A stretch of DNA of 39,635 nucleotides, from NCBI GenBank assembly GCA_028280665.1, contig JANQLJ010000063.1, positions 1 to 39,635 of the forward strand, written 5' to 3'. The notes beneath the pieces are model-generated. The model was not told the origin of the DNA, made no database searches, and worked only from the letters and a program-made list of their open reading frames with translations. This DNA comes from Alphaproteobacteria bacterium (GTDB lineage: Bacteria > Pseudomonadota > Alphaproteobacteria > JAJFIK01). This document shows positions 1 through 9,010 of this stretch, one piece after another. The translations under genes were made by a program, and so were the position numbers. Within the stretch, counting starts at the first letter, position 1. Each line of letters begins with the position of its first letter.

Positions 1-110
1 TCGGCGATCCTCTCCATTTCCGCCTCGCGGCGCCCGGGCGGCGCGCCTTGCCCGCAGGCGGCGAGCGCGACTCCAAATATGGCGAAGATGACGGCACCCC
101 TCACGTGCAT
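1..110 (-). CDS. partial small lipoprotein (C-terminal part outside window)
   Basis: Reverse strand ATG at 110 gives MHVRGAVIFAIFGVALAACGQGAPPGRREAEMERIA...; signal peptide with lipobox LAAC; runs off the window start. Confidence 0.55.
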   Translation of the reverse strand, partial: MHVRGAVIFAIFGVALAACGQGAPPGRREAEMERIA

Positions 111-188
111 GGCCCTCAATCAGGATCGGTGCCGTAAGTTTACCGGGCAGGCCCGCGCCTATGCAAATGCTCTACGGGCGGGCGCTGC

Positions 189-1697
189 TTAAACGTCAAA
201 CGAAACCCCTTGGGCGAGCGGCAACTCGGTTCCGTAGTTCACCGTATTGGTGGCGCGCCGCATATAAGCCTTCCAGGCGTCTGAGCCCGCTTCGCGGCCC
301 CCGCCGGTATCTTTTTCGCCGCCAAAGGCGCCGCCGATTTCGGCTCCCGAAGGTCCGATGTTCACGTTGGCGATGCCGCAATCGGAGCCGACATCAGAGA
401 CAAAGCGTTCGGCCTCTTGCATGTCGCGGGTGAAAATCGACGACGACAGGCCTTGCGCGACACTGTTTTGGAGTGCGATGGCGCCGGAGAGGTCTTTGTA
501 TTTGAGGACATAGAGAATGGGCGCGAAGGTCTCTTTCTCCACGATGGCACTTTGCGACGGCATTTCGGCCAAGGCGGGCCGTATGTAAAAGGCGTCTTCG
601 CCCACGTCCACATTTGCCCGCTCGCCGCCCGTTACCTTGCCGCCTTCGTCGGCGGCTTGGGCGAGAGCCGCTTGTGCGGCGTCAAAGCCTTGGCGGTCGA
701 TCAATGGGCCCACCAGAGTACCGGCATCGAGCGGATTGCCGATTGCGACGGAGCCATAAACCTTCTTCAGCCGCACGAGCAGGTCATCATAGATATCTTC
801 ATGGACAATCAGCCTACGGAGTGTCGTGCAGCGCTGCCCCGCCGTTCCCATGGCGGAAAAGGCGATAGCGCGCACCGCAAGGTCAAGGTCGGCGGAGGGC
901 GCAACGATGGCGGCATTGTTGCCGCCAAGCTCGAGGATCGCGCGGGCAAACCGCTTGGCAAGGCGCGGACCCACCTCGCGGCCCATGCGGCATGAGCCCG
1001 TAGCGGAAACAAGCGGCACGCGCGCATCATCGACAAGCTGCTCGCCCACCTCCCGCTCACCGATAACCACCGACAAAAGTCCCTCCGGTGCTTCGTCGAA
1101 TGTGGCGATCAGCCGCTCGCAAATGGCCTGTACCGCCAGCGCCGTAAGGGGTGTCTTTTCCGACGGTTTCCAAATCACGCTGTCGCCGCAAACAAGCGCG
1201 ATGGCCGCGTTCCAGCACCATACGGCCACCGGAAAGTTAAACGCGGAAATCACGCCGACGGGCCCCAAAGGATGCCAGGTTTCCATCATGCGGTGGTCAG
1301 TGCGCTCGGTGGCGATGGTCTTGCCGTAAAGCTGGCGGGAAAGACCCACGGCGAAGTCGCAAATGTCGATCATCTCCTGCACTTCGCCGAGGCCTTCGGA
1401 ATAGACCTTGCCGCATTCGATGGTCACGAGCCGGCCAAGATCGTCCTTGTGCTTGCGGAGTTCTTCGCCCAGCAGGCGCACAAACTCGCCGCGGCGGGGC
1501 GCCGGTACCGTGCGCCAGTCCAAGAAGGCGGTCTTTGCGCCCGCGATTTTCGCATCAACCGAGGCGCTCGTGTCGGCGGCAACACGGCCGATCACTGCGC
1601 CGTCGATAGGGGACCGTACTTCCAGGTCTCCGCTTGCAAGTTTCTCCGCAAATCCAAGCGCTTTTGCGATCTTAAGGGTCTGGTCGATTGTCGTCAT
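189..1697 (-). CDS. ALDH7-family aldehyde dehydrogenase (aminoadipate-semialdehyde / piperideine-6-carboxylate dehydrogenase)
   Basis: ALDH motifs FNFPVAVWCWN, ELGGNNAAIV, GQRCTTLRR; paired with saccharopine dehydrogenase 1 nt upstream. Confidence 0.9.
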   Translation of the reverse strand: MTTIDQTLKIAKALGFAEKLASGDLEVRSPIDGAVIGRVAADTSASVDAKIAGAKTAFLDWRTVPAPRRGEFVRLLGEELRKHKDDLGRLVTIECGKVYSEGLGEVQEMIDICDFAVGLSRQLYGKTIATERTDHRMMETWHPLGPVGVISAFNFPVAVWCWNAAIALVCGDSVIWKPSEKTPLTALAVQAICERLIATFDEAPEGLLSVVIGEREVGEQLVDDARVPLVSATGSCRMGREVGPRLAKRFARAILELGGNNAAIVAPSADLDLAVRAIAFSAMGTAGQRCTTLRRLIVHEDIYDDLLVRLKKVYGSVAIGNPLDAGTLVGPLIDRQGFDAAQAALAQAADEGGKVTGGERANVDVGEDAFYIRPALAEMPSQSAIVEKETFAPILYVLKYKDLSGAIALQNSVAQGLSSSIFTRDMQEAERFVSDVGSDCGIANVNIGPSGAEIGGAFGGEKDTGGGREAGSDAWKAYMRRATNTVNYGTELPLAQGVSFDV

Positions 1698-1698
1698 G

Positions 1699-2802
1699 TC
1701 AATTCACCATGGCGTTGGGCTGGATGGGCTCGGCATAAACGCGGCCGAAGCGATTGGCAAGGAAATGGTCGAGATTGATATCTTCTTGCTTGATGAAGCC
1801 TGCGTGAGGCAAGTCGCCGCCGGCGAGCATATCAAGAACCGCGCAAATCGCCGAGGCCGTGGTGCTTTGAATGGCGGTGCGAAACGTTCCGTCCACATCT
1901 CCTGCGTAGATTTTCCGCACGAATGTTTCCTGCATAAAGGTCTCATTGCGCCAGCCGGTTACGGTCACGAATATAATCACCACATCTTGTAGTGTCGCAG
2001 GGAGCGCGTGCTCGAAAATGTCATGCAAAACCTCGCGCCGCTGGGCAAGGCGCAAATCGTGAAGCAGCGCTTTCATAAGCGTGCAATGGCCGGGATAGCG
2101 AATGGAGCGGTAGTTGAGCCGCCGCACCTTGCCCGCCAGCGTATGGCAAAATGTTCCAAGGCCCCCTGACGTGTTGAATGCTTCGTAGCGCACGCCATCG
2201 ATGGAAAATTCTTCCCGTTCCTGCAGCGCGGGCACCTCGATCAGCTTGCCTTCGACAATTGCCTCGCAGGGCTCAATATATTCGTTGATTACTCCGTCGG
2301 TCGACCAGGTGAGATTGTAGTTGAGCGCGTTCGACGGGTGCTGCGGCAAGGCGCCCACGCGCATGCGTACTTCATCGAGGCGGTCAAAATCCTTCGCCAG
2401 GTGATTTGCGGCAATGGAGATAAACCCCGGTGCAAGACCGCACTGCGGGACAAAGGCGGTGTCGGCTCCTTTCGCGAGATCCATCACCGATCTTGCGCTT
2501 GCCACATCTTCGGTAAGGTCGAGATAGTGGGTGCGGGTGCGCGCCGCGCTTTCCGCGATAAGCGTCGTGAGCTGAAACGGAAGCGCGTTGAGCGCCGCAT
2601 AGGCATCTTCAAGCACGGCGTCGAGCGCATCTGCGTCTCCGACGTCCACCGCCTTCCACGAAACGCCGCTTTCCTTGGCGACGCCGGCAAGCCGCGCTTC
2701 ATCCCGGTCGTACAGGGTGACCGTGTAGTCGCCGGTTTTGTGGAGCATGTCGGCAATGGCCGAGCCAATGTTGCCCGCCCCCATGACGGCTATGTTCCTC
2801 AT
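1699..2802 (-). CDS. saccharopine dehydrogenase family protein (lysine catabolism)
   Basis: N-terminal Rossmann motif GAGNIGSAIADML; saccharopine dehydrogenase-like sequence (CGLAPGFISIAANHL, GLGTFCHTLAGKV, YPGHCTLMKALLHDL). Confidence 0.88.
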   Translation of the reverse strand: MRNIAVMGAGNIGSAIADMLHKTGDYTVTLYDRDEARLAGVAKESGVSWKAVDVGDADALDAVLEDAYAALNALPFQLTTLIAESAARTRTHYLDLTEDVASARSVMDLAKGADTAFVPQCGLAPGFISIAANHLAKDFDRLDEVRMRVGALPQHPSNALNYNLTWSTDGVINEYIEPCEAIVEGKLIEVPALQEREEFSIDGVRYEAFNTSGGLGTFCHTLAGKVRRLNYRSIRYPGHCTLMKALLHDLRLAQRREVLHDIFEHALPATLQDVVIIFVTVTGWRNETFMQETFVRKIYAGDVDGTFRTAIQSTTASAICAVLDMLAGGDLPHAGFIKQEDINLDHFLANRFGRVYAEPIQPNAMVN

Positions 2803-2908
2803 AAGATGCGTCCTTCAATTCACGTTACGCCCAATCCCACCATTCTTTTTTGGAAGGGAGCGCTGTAAAATTGAAGGTTCAGTTTTCGCGAAATGATGAT
2901 ATGATTTA

Positions 2909-2940
2909 GGCAATTTAACGTATTAAGGTGTTAAATTGCC
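2909..2940. promoter_or_regulatory. perfect inverted repeat, candidate Lrp/AsnC operator overlapping RBS and start codon
   Basis: GGCAATTTAAC-N10-GTTAAATTGCC, 11-nt perfect arms; spacer/right arm contain AAGGTG SD and the TTG start; -10-like TATGAT at 2900-2905. Confidence 0.75.
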
Positions 2941-3367
2941 ACTATCTGTTCAAGACGAGCATCTTCTGGGTTTGCTGCGGGAGAATGCCAGGCTTTCCAC
3001 ATCCGAGCTGGCGCGTCAGATGGGCGTGAGCCGCACCACGGTCCAGAACCGTTTGGAGCGTCTGGAGAGGGAAGGCGTCATCGCGGGCTACACCGTCCGC
3101 ACGGGCGCCGCCTATGAAAGCAGTCTTGTGCGGGCCCAGGTGATGATCACGGTCGCACCCAAAAAGGCGCCTGGCGTTGTCTCCGCCTTGCGCAAGATCG
3201 ACGAGGTGCGCAAGCTCCATTCGGTTGGCGGCTCGTTCGACATGATTGCGGAAGTCGCAGCGCGGGACGTGGGCGCGCTTGATGCGATTATCGACGCGAT
3301 CGGAGCCCTCGACGGGGTCGAACGTACCATGTCGTCGATTATCCTTTCGACACGGATCGATCGCTAA
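2936..3367 (+). CDS. Lrp/AsnC family transcriptional regulator (TTG start)
   Basis: HTH LLRENARLSTSELARQMGVSRTTVQNRLERLEREGVIAGYTV plus RAM-like C-terminal domain; SD AAGGTG 5 nt upstream of TTG. Confidence 0.92.
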   Translation: MPLSVQDEHLLGLLRENARLSTSELARQMGVSRTTVQNRLERLEREGVIAGYTVRTGAAYESSLVRAQVMITVAPKKAPGVVSALRKIDEVRKLHSVGGSFDMIAEVAARDVGALDAIIDAIGALDGVERTMSSIILSTRIDR

Positions 3368-3384
3368 AAGCGCAGTTGCGCCGT

Positions 3385-3996
3385 CTAAAGCTTGAGCGCC
3401 CGCTGGTATGCGGGCCGGCCTTCAAGGCGCGCGAAATAGGCTTTGATGTTGGGAGTGAATTCATCCGCCAAGCCGATGTTGCTCGCAAGTAGAAGCGCAT
3501 ATCCAACGGCAATGTCCGCCATTGTAAAGCGCTCCACACACAAATAGTCGCGCCCCTCAAGCCCGCTTTCCACCGAACGCAGACGCCCTAAAAACCAGGC
3601 GCGGTAATCCTCGACCACTTGCGGGATGCGGCGCTCCTCGGGCTCAAGCATGGAATAGCGCAGCACGAGCGTCTGCGGAAAAGTGAGCGTTGCGTCGCTG
3701 CGGTGCAACCAGTTGAGATAGCTTGCGTAGTCGCTCTCGTCCCGTGTCACGCCGAGCGGCGTGGGACCATAGACCTCCGCAAGGTATTGGCAGATACCCG
3801 CCGACTCCGTCATTTTGACTTCGCCGTCGATCATGCACGGCACGGTACCCAGCGGATTGATCTCTTTATAGTCTTTGTGAAAGACCCGCGGCGGGAACTG
3901 CAAGGCGTGAAGCTCGTACTCAAGCCCCATCTCTTCGAGCGCCCATAAGGGCCGCATGGAACGCGCCTGATTGCAGTGATAAAGCTGGATCGTCAT
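3385..3996 (-). CDS. glutathione S-transferase family protein
   Basis: MTIQLYHCNQARSMRPLWALEEMGLEYE...NPLGTVPCMIDGEVKMTESAGICQYLAE; the longer ORF from 4182 has no plausible N-terminal extension. Confidence 0.88.
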   Translation of the reverse strand: MTIQLYHCNQARSMRPLWALEEMGLEYELHALQFPPRVFHKDYKEINPLGTVPCMIDGEVKMTESAGICQYLAEVYGPTPLGVTRDESDYASYLNWLHRSDATLTFPQTLVLRYSMLEPEERRIPQVVEDYRAWFLGRLRSVESGLEGRDYLCVERFTMADIAVGYALLLASNIGLADEFTPNIKAYFARLEGRPAYQRALKL

Positions 3997-4150
3997 GGGC
4001 ATCCTCCCTAGGGCCGGCTCACTCTTGTGCCGCGCGCCTTGACCCCGGCGAGGGGCTTGCCGATAGTTCAAAAAACTGTCCGGGCGCGCAAGAAGATTCC
4101 AAACCACCGCCCGGGCTGTCGGCGATTTTGGGGAATGGGAAGACAATCGC

Positions 4151-5773
4151 ATGCACCACTTTGCAGATGTCTGGGAAATCATTGCCGATGCGGTTCCCGA
4201 TGCGCCCGCGCTCGTTCACGGCGATACCTGCCACAGCTGGGCCGAATATGACGACCGCGCTGCGCGGTTGGCCAGCGTTTTTACGGCGCACGGCCTCGGC
4301 CCTGACAGCAAGATCGCCATTTGTGCCTACAATTCCAATGAGTATCTCGAGGCCCAGTACGCCGCTTTCAAAATGCGCGGCGTTCCAATCAATGTGAATT
4401 ACCGCTATTTCGAAAACGAGCTTCTTTATCTCTTCGACAACGCAGATGTGGAAGCGGTGGTGTATCAAGCCTACTTCGCAAAGCGCCTCGATGCGGTTCG
4501 CGCGAAACTGCCCAAGCTCAAGCTCTTTATAGAAATCGATGATGGTACCGGCGATCACCTTGAAGGCGCGCTCGCTTACGAAGATGCGATTGCCGGCACG
4601 GACGCCATGGCGCGCATCGGCCGCTCGCCGGATGATATCTATATGCTCTACACGGGCGGGACGACGGGGATGCCCAAGGGCGTCATGTACCGCCAGGGCG
4701 ATTTCACCGAGGGGCTTAAACTTGTTTATGACATTCGCGGCGTGCCAAGGCCCGAGTCCGCTGAGGCGCTGGCTGCGACGGTCAAGCAGATGCGCGAGCT
4801 GGGTGCGAGCCCGCGCGGCTTGCCCGCTTGTCCCTTGATGCATGGCACCGGCATGTGGCTTGGCGCCATGGCCGCGCACAGTTTTGGCGGCTGCGCCGTT
4901 ACGCTTTCCAATCAGCACTTCGACGCGCACGCCCTCTGGCAGAAAGTGGAGGATGAAAAGGTCACTGACATAGCCATCGTTGGCGATGCGTTTGCCAAGC
5001 CAATGTTGCACGCCCTCGAAACGGGCAAGCCCGGTGGCGGCAAGTATGATCTAAGCTCGCTCGTCCTGATGATTTCTTCGGGGGTCATGTTCACGACGGA
5101 GGTCAAGCGCGGGCTTTTGGAATATGGCGACTTCACGATTGTCGACGCCATGGGCTCCACCGAAGGAGGCATGGGGTCGTCCATGATGAACCGGCAAACG
5201 CCGCCTTCGGAAACCGCCAAGTTTGAAATGAACGAAACGACCAAAGTCTTTACCGAAGACGGGCGCGAGGTGGAGCCGGGCTCGGGCGAGATCGGCATGG
5301 TGGCGAACGGCGGTCTGGTCCCTATGGGCTATTTCAAGGACCCGGAAAAAAGCGCCCAGACGTTCCGCGAAATCGGCGGCGTGCGCTACAGCTTTCCCGG
5401 CGATTTTGCCACGGTCGAAGCGGACGGCACGCTGGTGTTGCTGGGGCGCGGCTCGCAATGCATCAACACGGGCGGCGAGAAAGTTTTTCCCGAAGAAGTC
5501 GAAGAAGCGGTCAAGTCGCATCCTTCCGTCTATGATTGTTTGGTGGTCGGGGTGCCCGATGAGCGCTTCGGCGAGCGCGTCACGGCGGTTCTTTCCTTCC
5601 GGCAAAAGGCGGACCACGTCTCCCAATCCGAACTTGTCGAGTGGCTGCACGGCAAAATGGCGGGCTATAAAATTCCGCGCATGATTGTGCCGGTAAAAGA
5701 CGTGCAGCGGGCGGCAAACGGCAAGGCCGATTATGATTGGGCCAAAGAGGTTGCCAAAGACGCCCCCGGCTAG
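4151..5773 (+). CDS. acyl-CoA synthetase (AMP-dependent synthetase/ligase)
   Basis: AMP-binding motif YTGGTTGMPKGVM, GRGSQCINTGGEKVFPEEVEEAV. Confidence 0.92.
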   Translation: MHHFADVWEIIADAVPDAPALVHGDTCHSWAEYDDRAARLASVFTAHGLGPDSKIAICAYNSNEYLEAQYAAFKMRGVPINVNYRYFENELLYLFDNADVEAVVYQAYFAKRLDAVRAKLPKLKLFIEIDDGTGDHLEGALAYEDAIAGTDAMARIGRSPDDIYMLYTGGTTGMPKGVMYRQGDFTEGLKLVYDIRGVPRPESAEALAATVKQMRELGASPRGLPACPLMHGTGMWLGAMAAHSFGGCAVTLSNQHFDAHALWQKVEDEKVTDIAIVGDAFAKPMLHALETGKPGGGKYDLSSLVLMISSGVMFTTEVKRGLLEYGDFTIVDAMGSTEGGMGSSMMNRQTPPSETAKFEMNETTKVFTEDGREVEPGSGEIGMVANGGLVPMGYFKDPEKSAQTFREIGGVRYSFPGDFATVEADGTLVLLGRGSQCINTGGEKVFPEEVEEAVKSHPSVYDCLVVGVPDERFGERVTAVLSFRQKADHVSQSELVEWLHGKMAGYKIPRMIVPVKDVQRAANGKADYDWAKEVAKDAPG

Positions 5774-6585
5774 TCTTTGCCGTCGGGCGTGCGGATCGGC
5801 TGGGTCAGCATGCGGTCGAGCCGAAGCTCGCGCGGTTCGCGGAACTCCTCAAGGCCAACGGACATGCCCCTGTGCCCGTTTGCAGGCTGCGCCTTGTACG
5901 TCCCAAACAGACGGTCCCACCAGGGCATGTTGAACCCGAAATTACTGTCGGTCTCGTTAGGGATCACCGAATGATGCACCCGGTGCATGTCGGGCGTGAC
6001 AACAATCAATCTTAGTATGCGATCGAATCCCGGCGGTATACGCACATTTGAATGGTTGAACATGGAAGTGGCATTGAGCAGCACTTCAAAGACAACAACG
6101 GCCGCGGCGGGCGGGCCGATTGCCGCCACCGCGCCGAGCTTGATCGCCATGGAAAAGATGATTTCGATGGGGTGAAAGCGTATGCCCGTTGTGACATCGA
6201 CATCGAGGTCCGTGTGGTGCATGCGGTGAAAGCGCCAAAAAAGCGGCACCGCGTGAAACATGACGTGCTGCAAGTAGATAATGAAATCGAGCATGAGCAC
6301 GGAAAGCACAAGCGCCAGCCAGAACGGCACGTCTACTTGATTGAAAAGCCCCCAGCCGTTTTCCTCGGCCATGAGCGCGAGGCCCACCATCGCCGTTGGT
6401 ATGAGAACGCGGAGCAAGGCAGTATTCAGAACTGAAATGGCGATGTTGCTGGGCCAGCGCTCAAGGCGCGTGTGGGCTCTCGCCCGGCGCGGCGCCAAAA
6501 CCTCCCACAGTGCCAGCGCAAGGAAAATCCCGGCGAAGACGCCAAGCCGGATCGTGGGCTCATTCCCCAATATGTAGTCGGTCAC
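5770..6585 (-). CDS. sterol desaturase / fatty acid hydroxylase family protein
   Basis: His boxes QHVMFH, HRMHH, HRVHHS; several TM segments. GTG at 6585 with upstream AGAGG preferred over ATG at 6654. Confidence 0.88.
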   Translation of the reverse strand: MTDYILGNEPTIRLGVFAGIFLALALWEVLAPRRARAHTRLERWPSNIAISVLNTALLRVLIPTAMVGLALMAEENGWGLFNQVDVPFWLALVLSVLMLDFIIYLQHVMFHAVPLFWRFHRMHHTDLDVDVTTGIRFHPIEIIFSMAIKLGAVAAIGPPAAAVVVFEVLLNATSMFNHSNVRIPPGFDRILRLIVVTPDMHRVHHSVIPNETDSNFGFNMPWWDRLFGTYKAQPANGHRGMSVGLEEFREPRELRLDRMLTQPIRTPDGKD

Positions 6586-6634
6586 GAGCCACCTCTCATG
6601 CGTGGGCGCGGTGCTGGCAAGCTGCCCTCGGCTC

Positions 6635-6664
6635 CCAAGAAAAAGGGGATGCACTTATTCTTGG
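6635..6664. promoter_or_regulatory. inverted repeat upstream of kbl (candidate operator)
   Basis: CCAAGAA-N16-TTCTTGG, perfect 7-nt arms, in the divergent intergenic region. Confidence 0.4.
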
Positions 6665-6727
6665 AAAATGGTGATATCGCCGCAAAAAGTCCACGGCAAG
6701 ATCAGCCAATGGCAATGAGGAAACCCC

Positions 6728-7939
6728 ATGAGCAGTTCAGCCTTCTATACACGGGTGCGGGACGAACTTGCGGAGATCGACGCCCAAGGCCTTACAAAGC
6801 CCGAGCGCGTGATCGCCTCGCCGCAAGGCGCAGCTATCGAGGTGCGCCTTGCGGATGGCAGCATGCGGTCCGTGCTCAATTTCTGTGCCAACAACTACCT
6901 GGGCCTCGCGGGCCGTGAAGAACTCGTGGAAGCGGGCAAAGCAGCGCTTGACCGGTGGCGTTCGGGGGTGGCTTCAGTGCGGTTTATCTGCGGGACGCTC
7001 GACCTCCACAAAGAACTTGAGCATGCCATTGCGGACTATCTCGGCTATGAAGACGCAATTCTCTTTGCCGCCTGTTTCGATGCCAATGGCGGCGTGTTCG
7101 AACCACTCTTTGGGTCAGAAGACGCGATCATCTCCGACAGTCTCAACCATGCATCGATCATTGACGGTGTGCGCCTTTGCAAGGCCAAGCGCTACCGGTT
7201 CGCCAATTCGGATATGGACGAGCTTGAATCGCGCCTCAAGGAAGCGGACGCGGCGGGCGCGCGGAACAAGATCATTGCGACAGACGGCGTGTTTTCCATG
7301 GACGGGTACATCTCAAACCTGCCCGAGGTGACGTCCCTTGCTGAACGCTATGGCGCGCTTGTCATGGTGGATGATTGCCATGCCACCGGCTTCATGGGCC
7401 CCAAGGGCGCTGGCACCCCGGCTCATTACGGGTTGACGGACAAGGTCGACATCATCACCGGCACGCTGGGCAAAGCCCTTGGTGGGGCCATGGGCGGCTA
7501 TGTCGCCGCGAAGAGAGAAGTTATCGATCTCCTGCGCCAGCGGGCACGGCCTTATCTCTTTTCCAATACGCTTGCGCCGGCGGTGGCGGGCGCCAGCCTG
7601 AAAGCGATCGAAATGGCGAAGGACGGCGATGACTTGCGCACAAAACTCTTCGACAATGCCGCGCGCTTTCGCGCAGGCATGGCGGATGCGGGCTTTGATC
7701 TTCTGCCCGGCGAACATCCCATTATTCCGGTGATGCTCGGCGATGCGAAGCTCGCGCAAGACATGGCGGCGAAGCTCCTGGAAGAAGGCATCTACGTCAT
7801 CGGGTTTTCGTTTCCTGTCGTGCCGCGCGGGCAGGCGCGCATCCGCACGCAGATGTCGGCGGCTCACGAGCCCGAACATGTCGACCGGGCGGTTGCTGCC
7901 TTCACAAAAGTGGGTCGTGAAATGGGAGTGGTGTCATGA
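6728..7939 (+). CDS. kbl: glycine C-acetyltransferase (2-amino-3-ketobutyrate CoA ligase)
   Basis: PLP-dependent AONS family; [41 protein letters not shown]; followed by tdh with ATGA overlap. Confidence 0.96.
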   Translation: MSSSAFYTRVRDELAEIDAQGLTKPERVIASPQGAAIEVRLADGSMRSVLNFCANNYLGLAGREELVEAGKAALDRWRSGVASVRFICGTLDLHKELEHAIADYLGYEDAILFAACFDANGGVFEPLFGSEDAIISDSLNHASIIDGVRLCKAKRYRFANSDMDELESRLKEADAAGARNKIIATDGVFSMDGYISNLPEVTSLAERYGALVMVDDCHATGFMGPKGAGTPAHYGLTDKVDIITGTLGKALGGAMGGYVAAKREVIDLLRQRARPYLFSNTLAPAVAGASLKAIEMAKDGDDLRTKLFDNAARFRAGMADAGFDLLPGEHPIIPVMLGDAKLAQDMAAKLLEEGIYVIGFSFPVVPRGQARIRTQMSAAHEPEHVDRAVAAFTKVGREMGVVS

Positions 7940-8982
7940 GCGGAACCATGAAAGCGCTCATCAAGGCAAAGTCTGAGCCCGGCGTTTGGATGAGCGAGGA
8001 GCCGGTGCCCGAAATCGGCCCCGATGAGGTGTTGATCAAAATTCGCCGCACCGCCATTTGCGGCACCGACATTCATATCTACAACTGGGACAAATGGTCG
8101 GCGGAAACGATCCCGGTGCCTATGATCATCGGCCACGAGTTCGCAGGCGAGATTGCCGAGATTGGCAAGTGGGTGAAGCGCGGCGATATCGAGGTCGGTA
8201 TGCGGGTCTCCGGCGAAGGGCATATCGTCGGCACCAAAAGCCGCGCCGTGCGCGCGGGCCGCTTTCACCTTGACCCCGATACTAAGGGCGTGGGCGTCAA
8301 CCGCCCCGGCGCCTTTGCGGAGTACCTCACGATCCCCGCCTTCAATGTCGTGCCGTTACCGGACGAAGTTGACGACGAAGTCGCGGCCATCCTCGATCCT
8401 TTGGGCAATGCGGTGCACACGGCGCTCGCTTACAATCTTGTGGGCGAAGACGTTCTCATTACCGGCGCGGGGCCCATCGGCATCATGGCGGCGGCTGTGG
8501 CGCGTCACGTTGGCGCCCGGCATGTTGTGATTACCGATATCAACCAGGGCCGGCTCGATTTGGCGGGCAAGGTTGCCGACGTGTTGCCCGTCAATACCGG
8601 CGAAAAGAACCTCCAGGATGTGATCGCCGATCTTAAAATGATCGAAGGCTTCGATGTGGGGTTTGAGATGAGCGGCGCGCCCGCGGCCTTCGATCAAATG
8701 ATTGAGCATATGATCACGGGCGGACGGGTTGCCGTGCTTGGTCTTCCCTCCGAGCCCTTTACGACCAACTGGCCGCGCATCGTGCTCAAGGCGCTGACCA
8801 TCAAAGGGATTTATGGCCGGGAAATGTTCGAGACCTGGTACCGCATGCTCGCCATGCTTCAGTCTGGGCTCGATGTCAGCGGGATCATCACACACCGGTT
8901 TTCCGTCGATGAGTTTGAAAAGGCGTTCGAGACCATGCGCGCAGGAAAATCAGGCAAGGTCATTCTCGATTGGACGAAGTAA
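7936..8982 (+). CDS. tdh: L-threonine 3-dehydrogenase
   Basis: Zinc MDR family; [52 protein letters not shown]. Confidence 0.97.
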   Translation: MSGTMKALIKAKSEPGVWMSEEPVPEIGPDEVLIKIRRTAICGTDIHIYNWDKWSAETIPVPMIIGHEFAGEIAEIGKWVKRGDIEVGMRVSGEGHIVGTKSRAVRAGRFHLDPDTKGVGVNRPGAFAEYLTIPAFNVVPLPDEVDDEVAAILDPLGNAVHTALAYNLVGEDVLITGAGPIGIMAAAVARHVGARHVVITDINQGRLDLAGKVADVLPVNTGEKNLQDVIADLKMIEGFDVGFEMSGAPAAFDQMIEHMITGGRVAVLGLPSEPFTTNWPRIVLKALTIKGIYGREMFETWYRMLAMLQSGLDVSGIITHRFSVDEFEKAFETMRAGKSGKVILDWTK

Positions 8983-9010
8983 ACCGGTCAGAACAAACAA
9001 GAGGCAGTGA

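Noticed and set aside
3997-4182. N-terminal extension of the GST ORF
   Set aside because: GST fold begins at MTIQLYHCNQ (3996); extension has no similarity and lies in the divergent promoter region.
4019-5011. 330-aa minus-strand ORF antisense to the acyl-CoA synthetase
   Set aside because: Shadow ORF of a well-supported gene; no domain signature.
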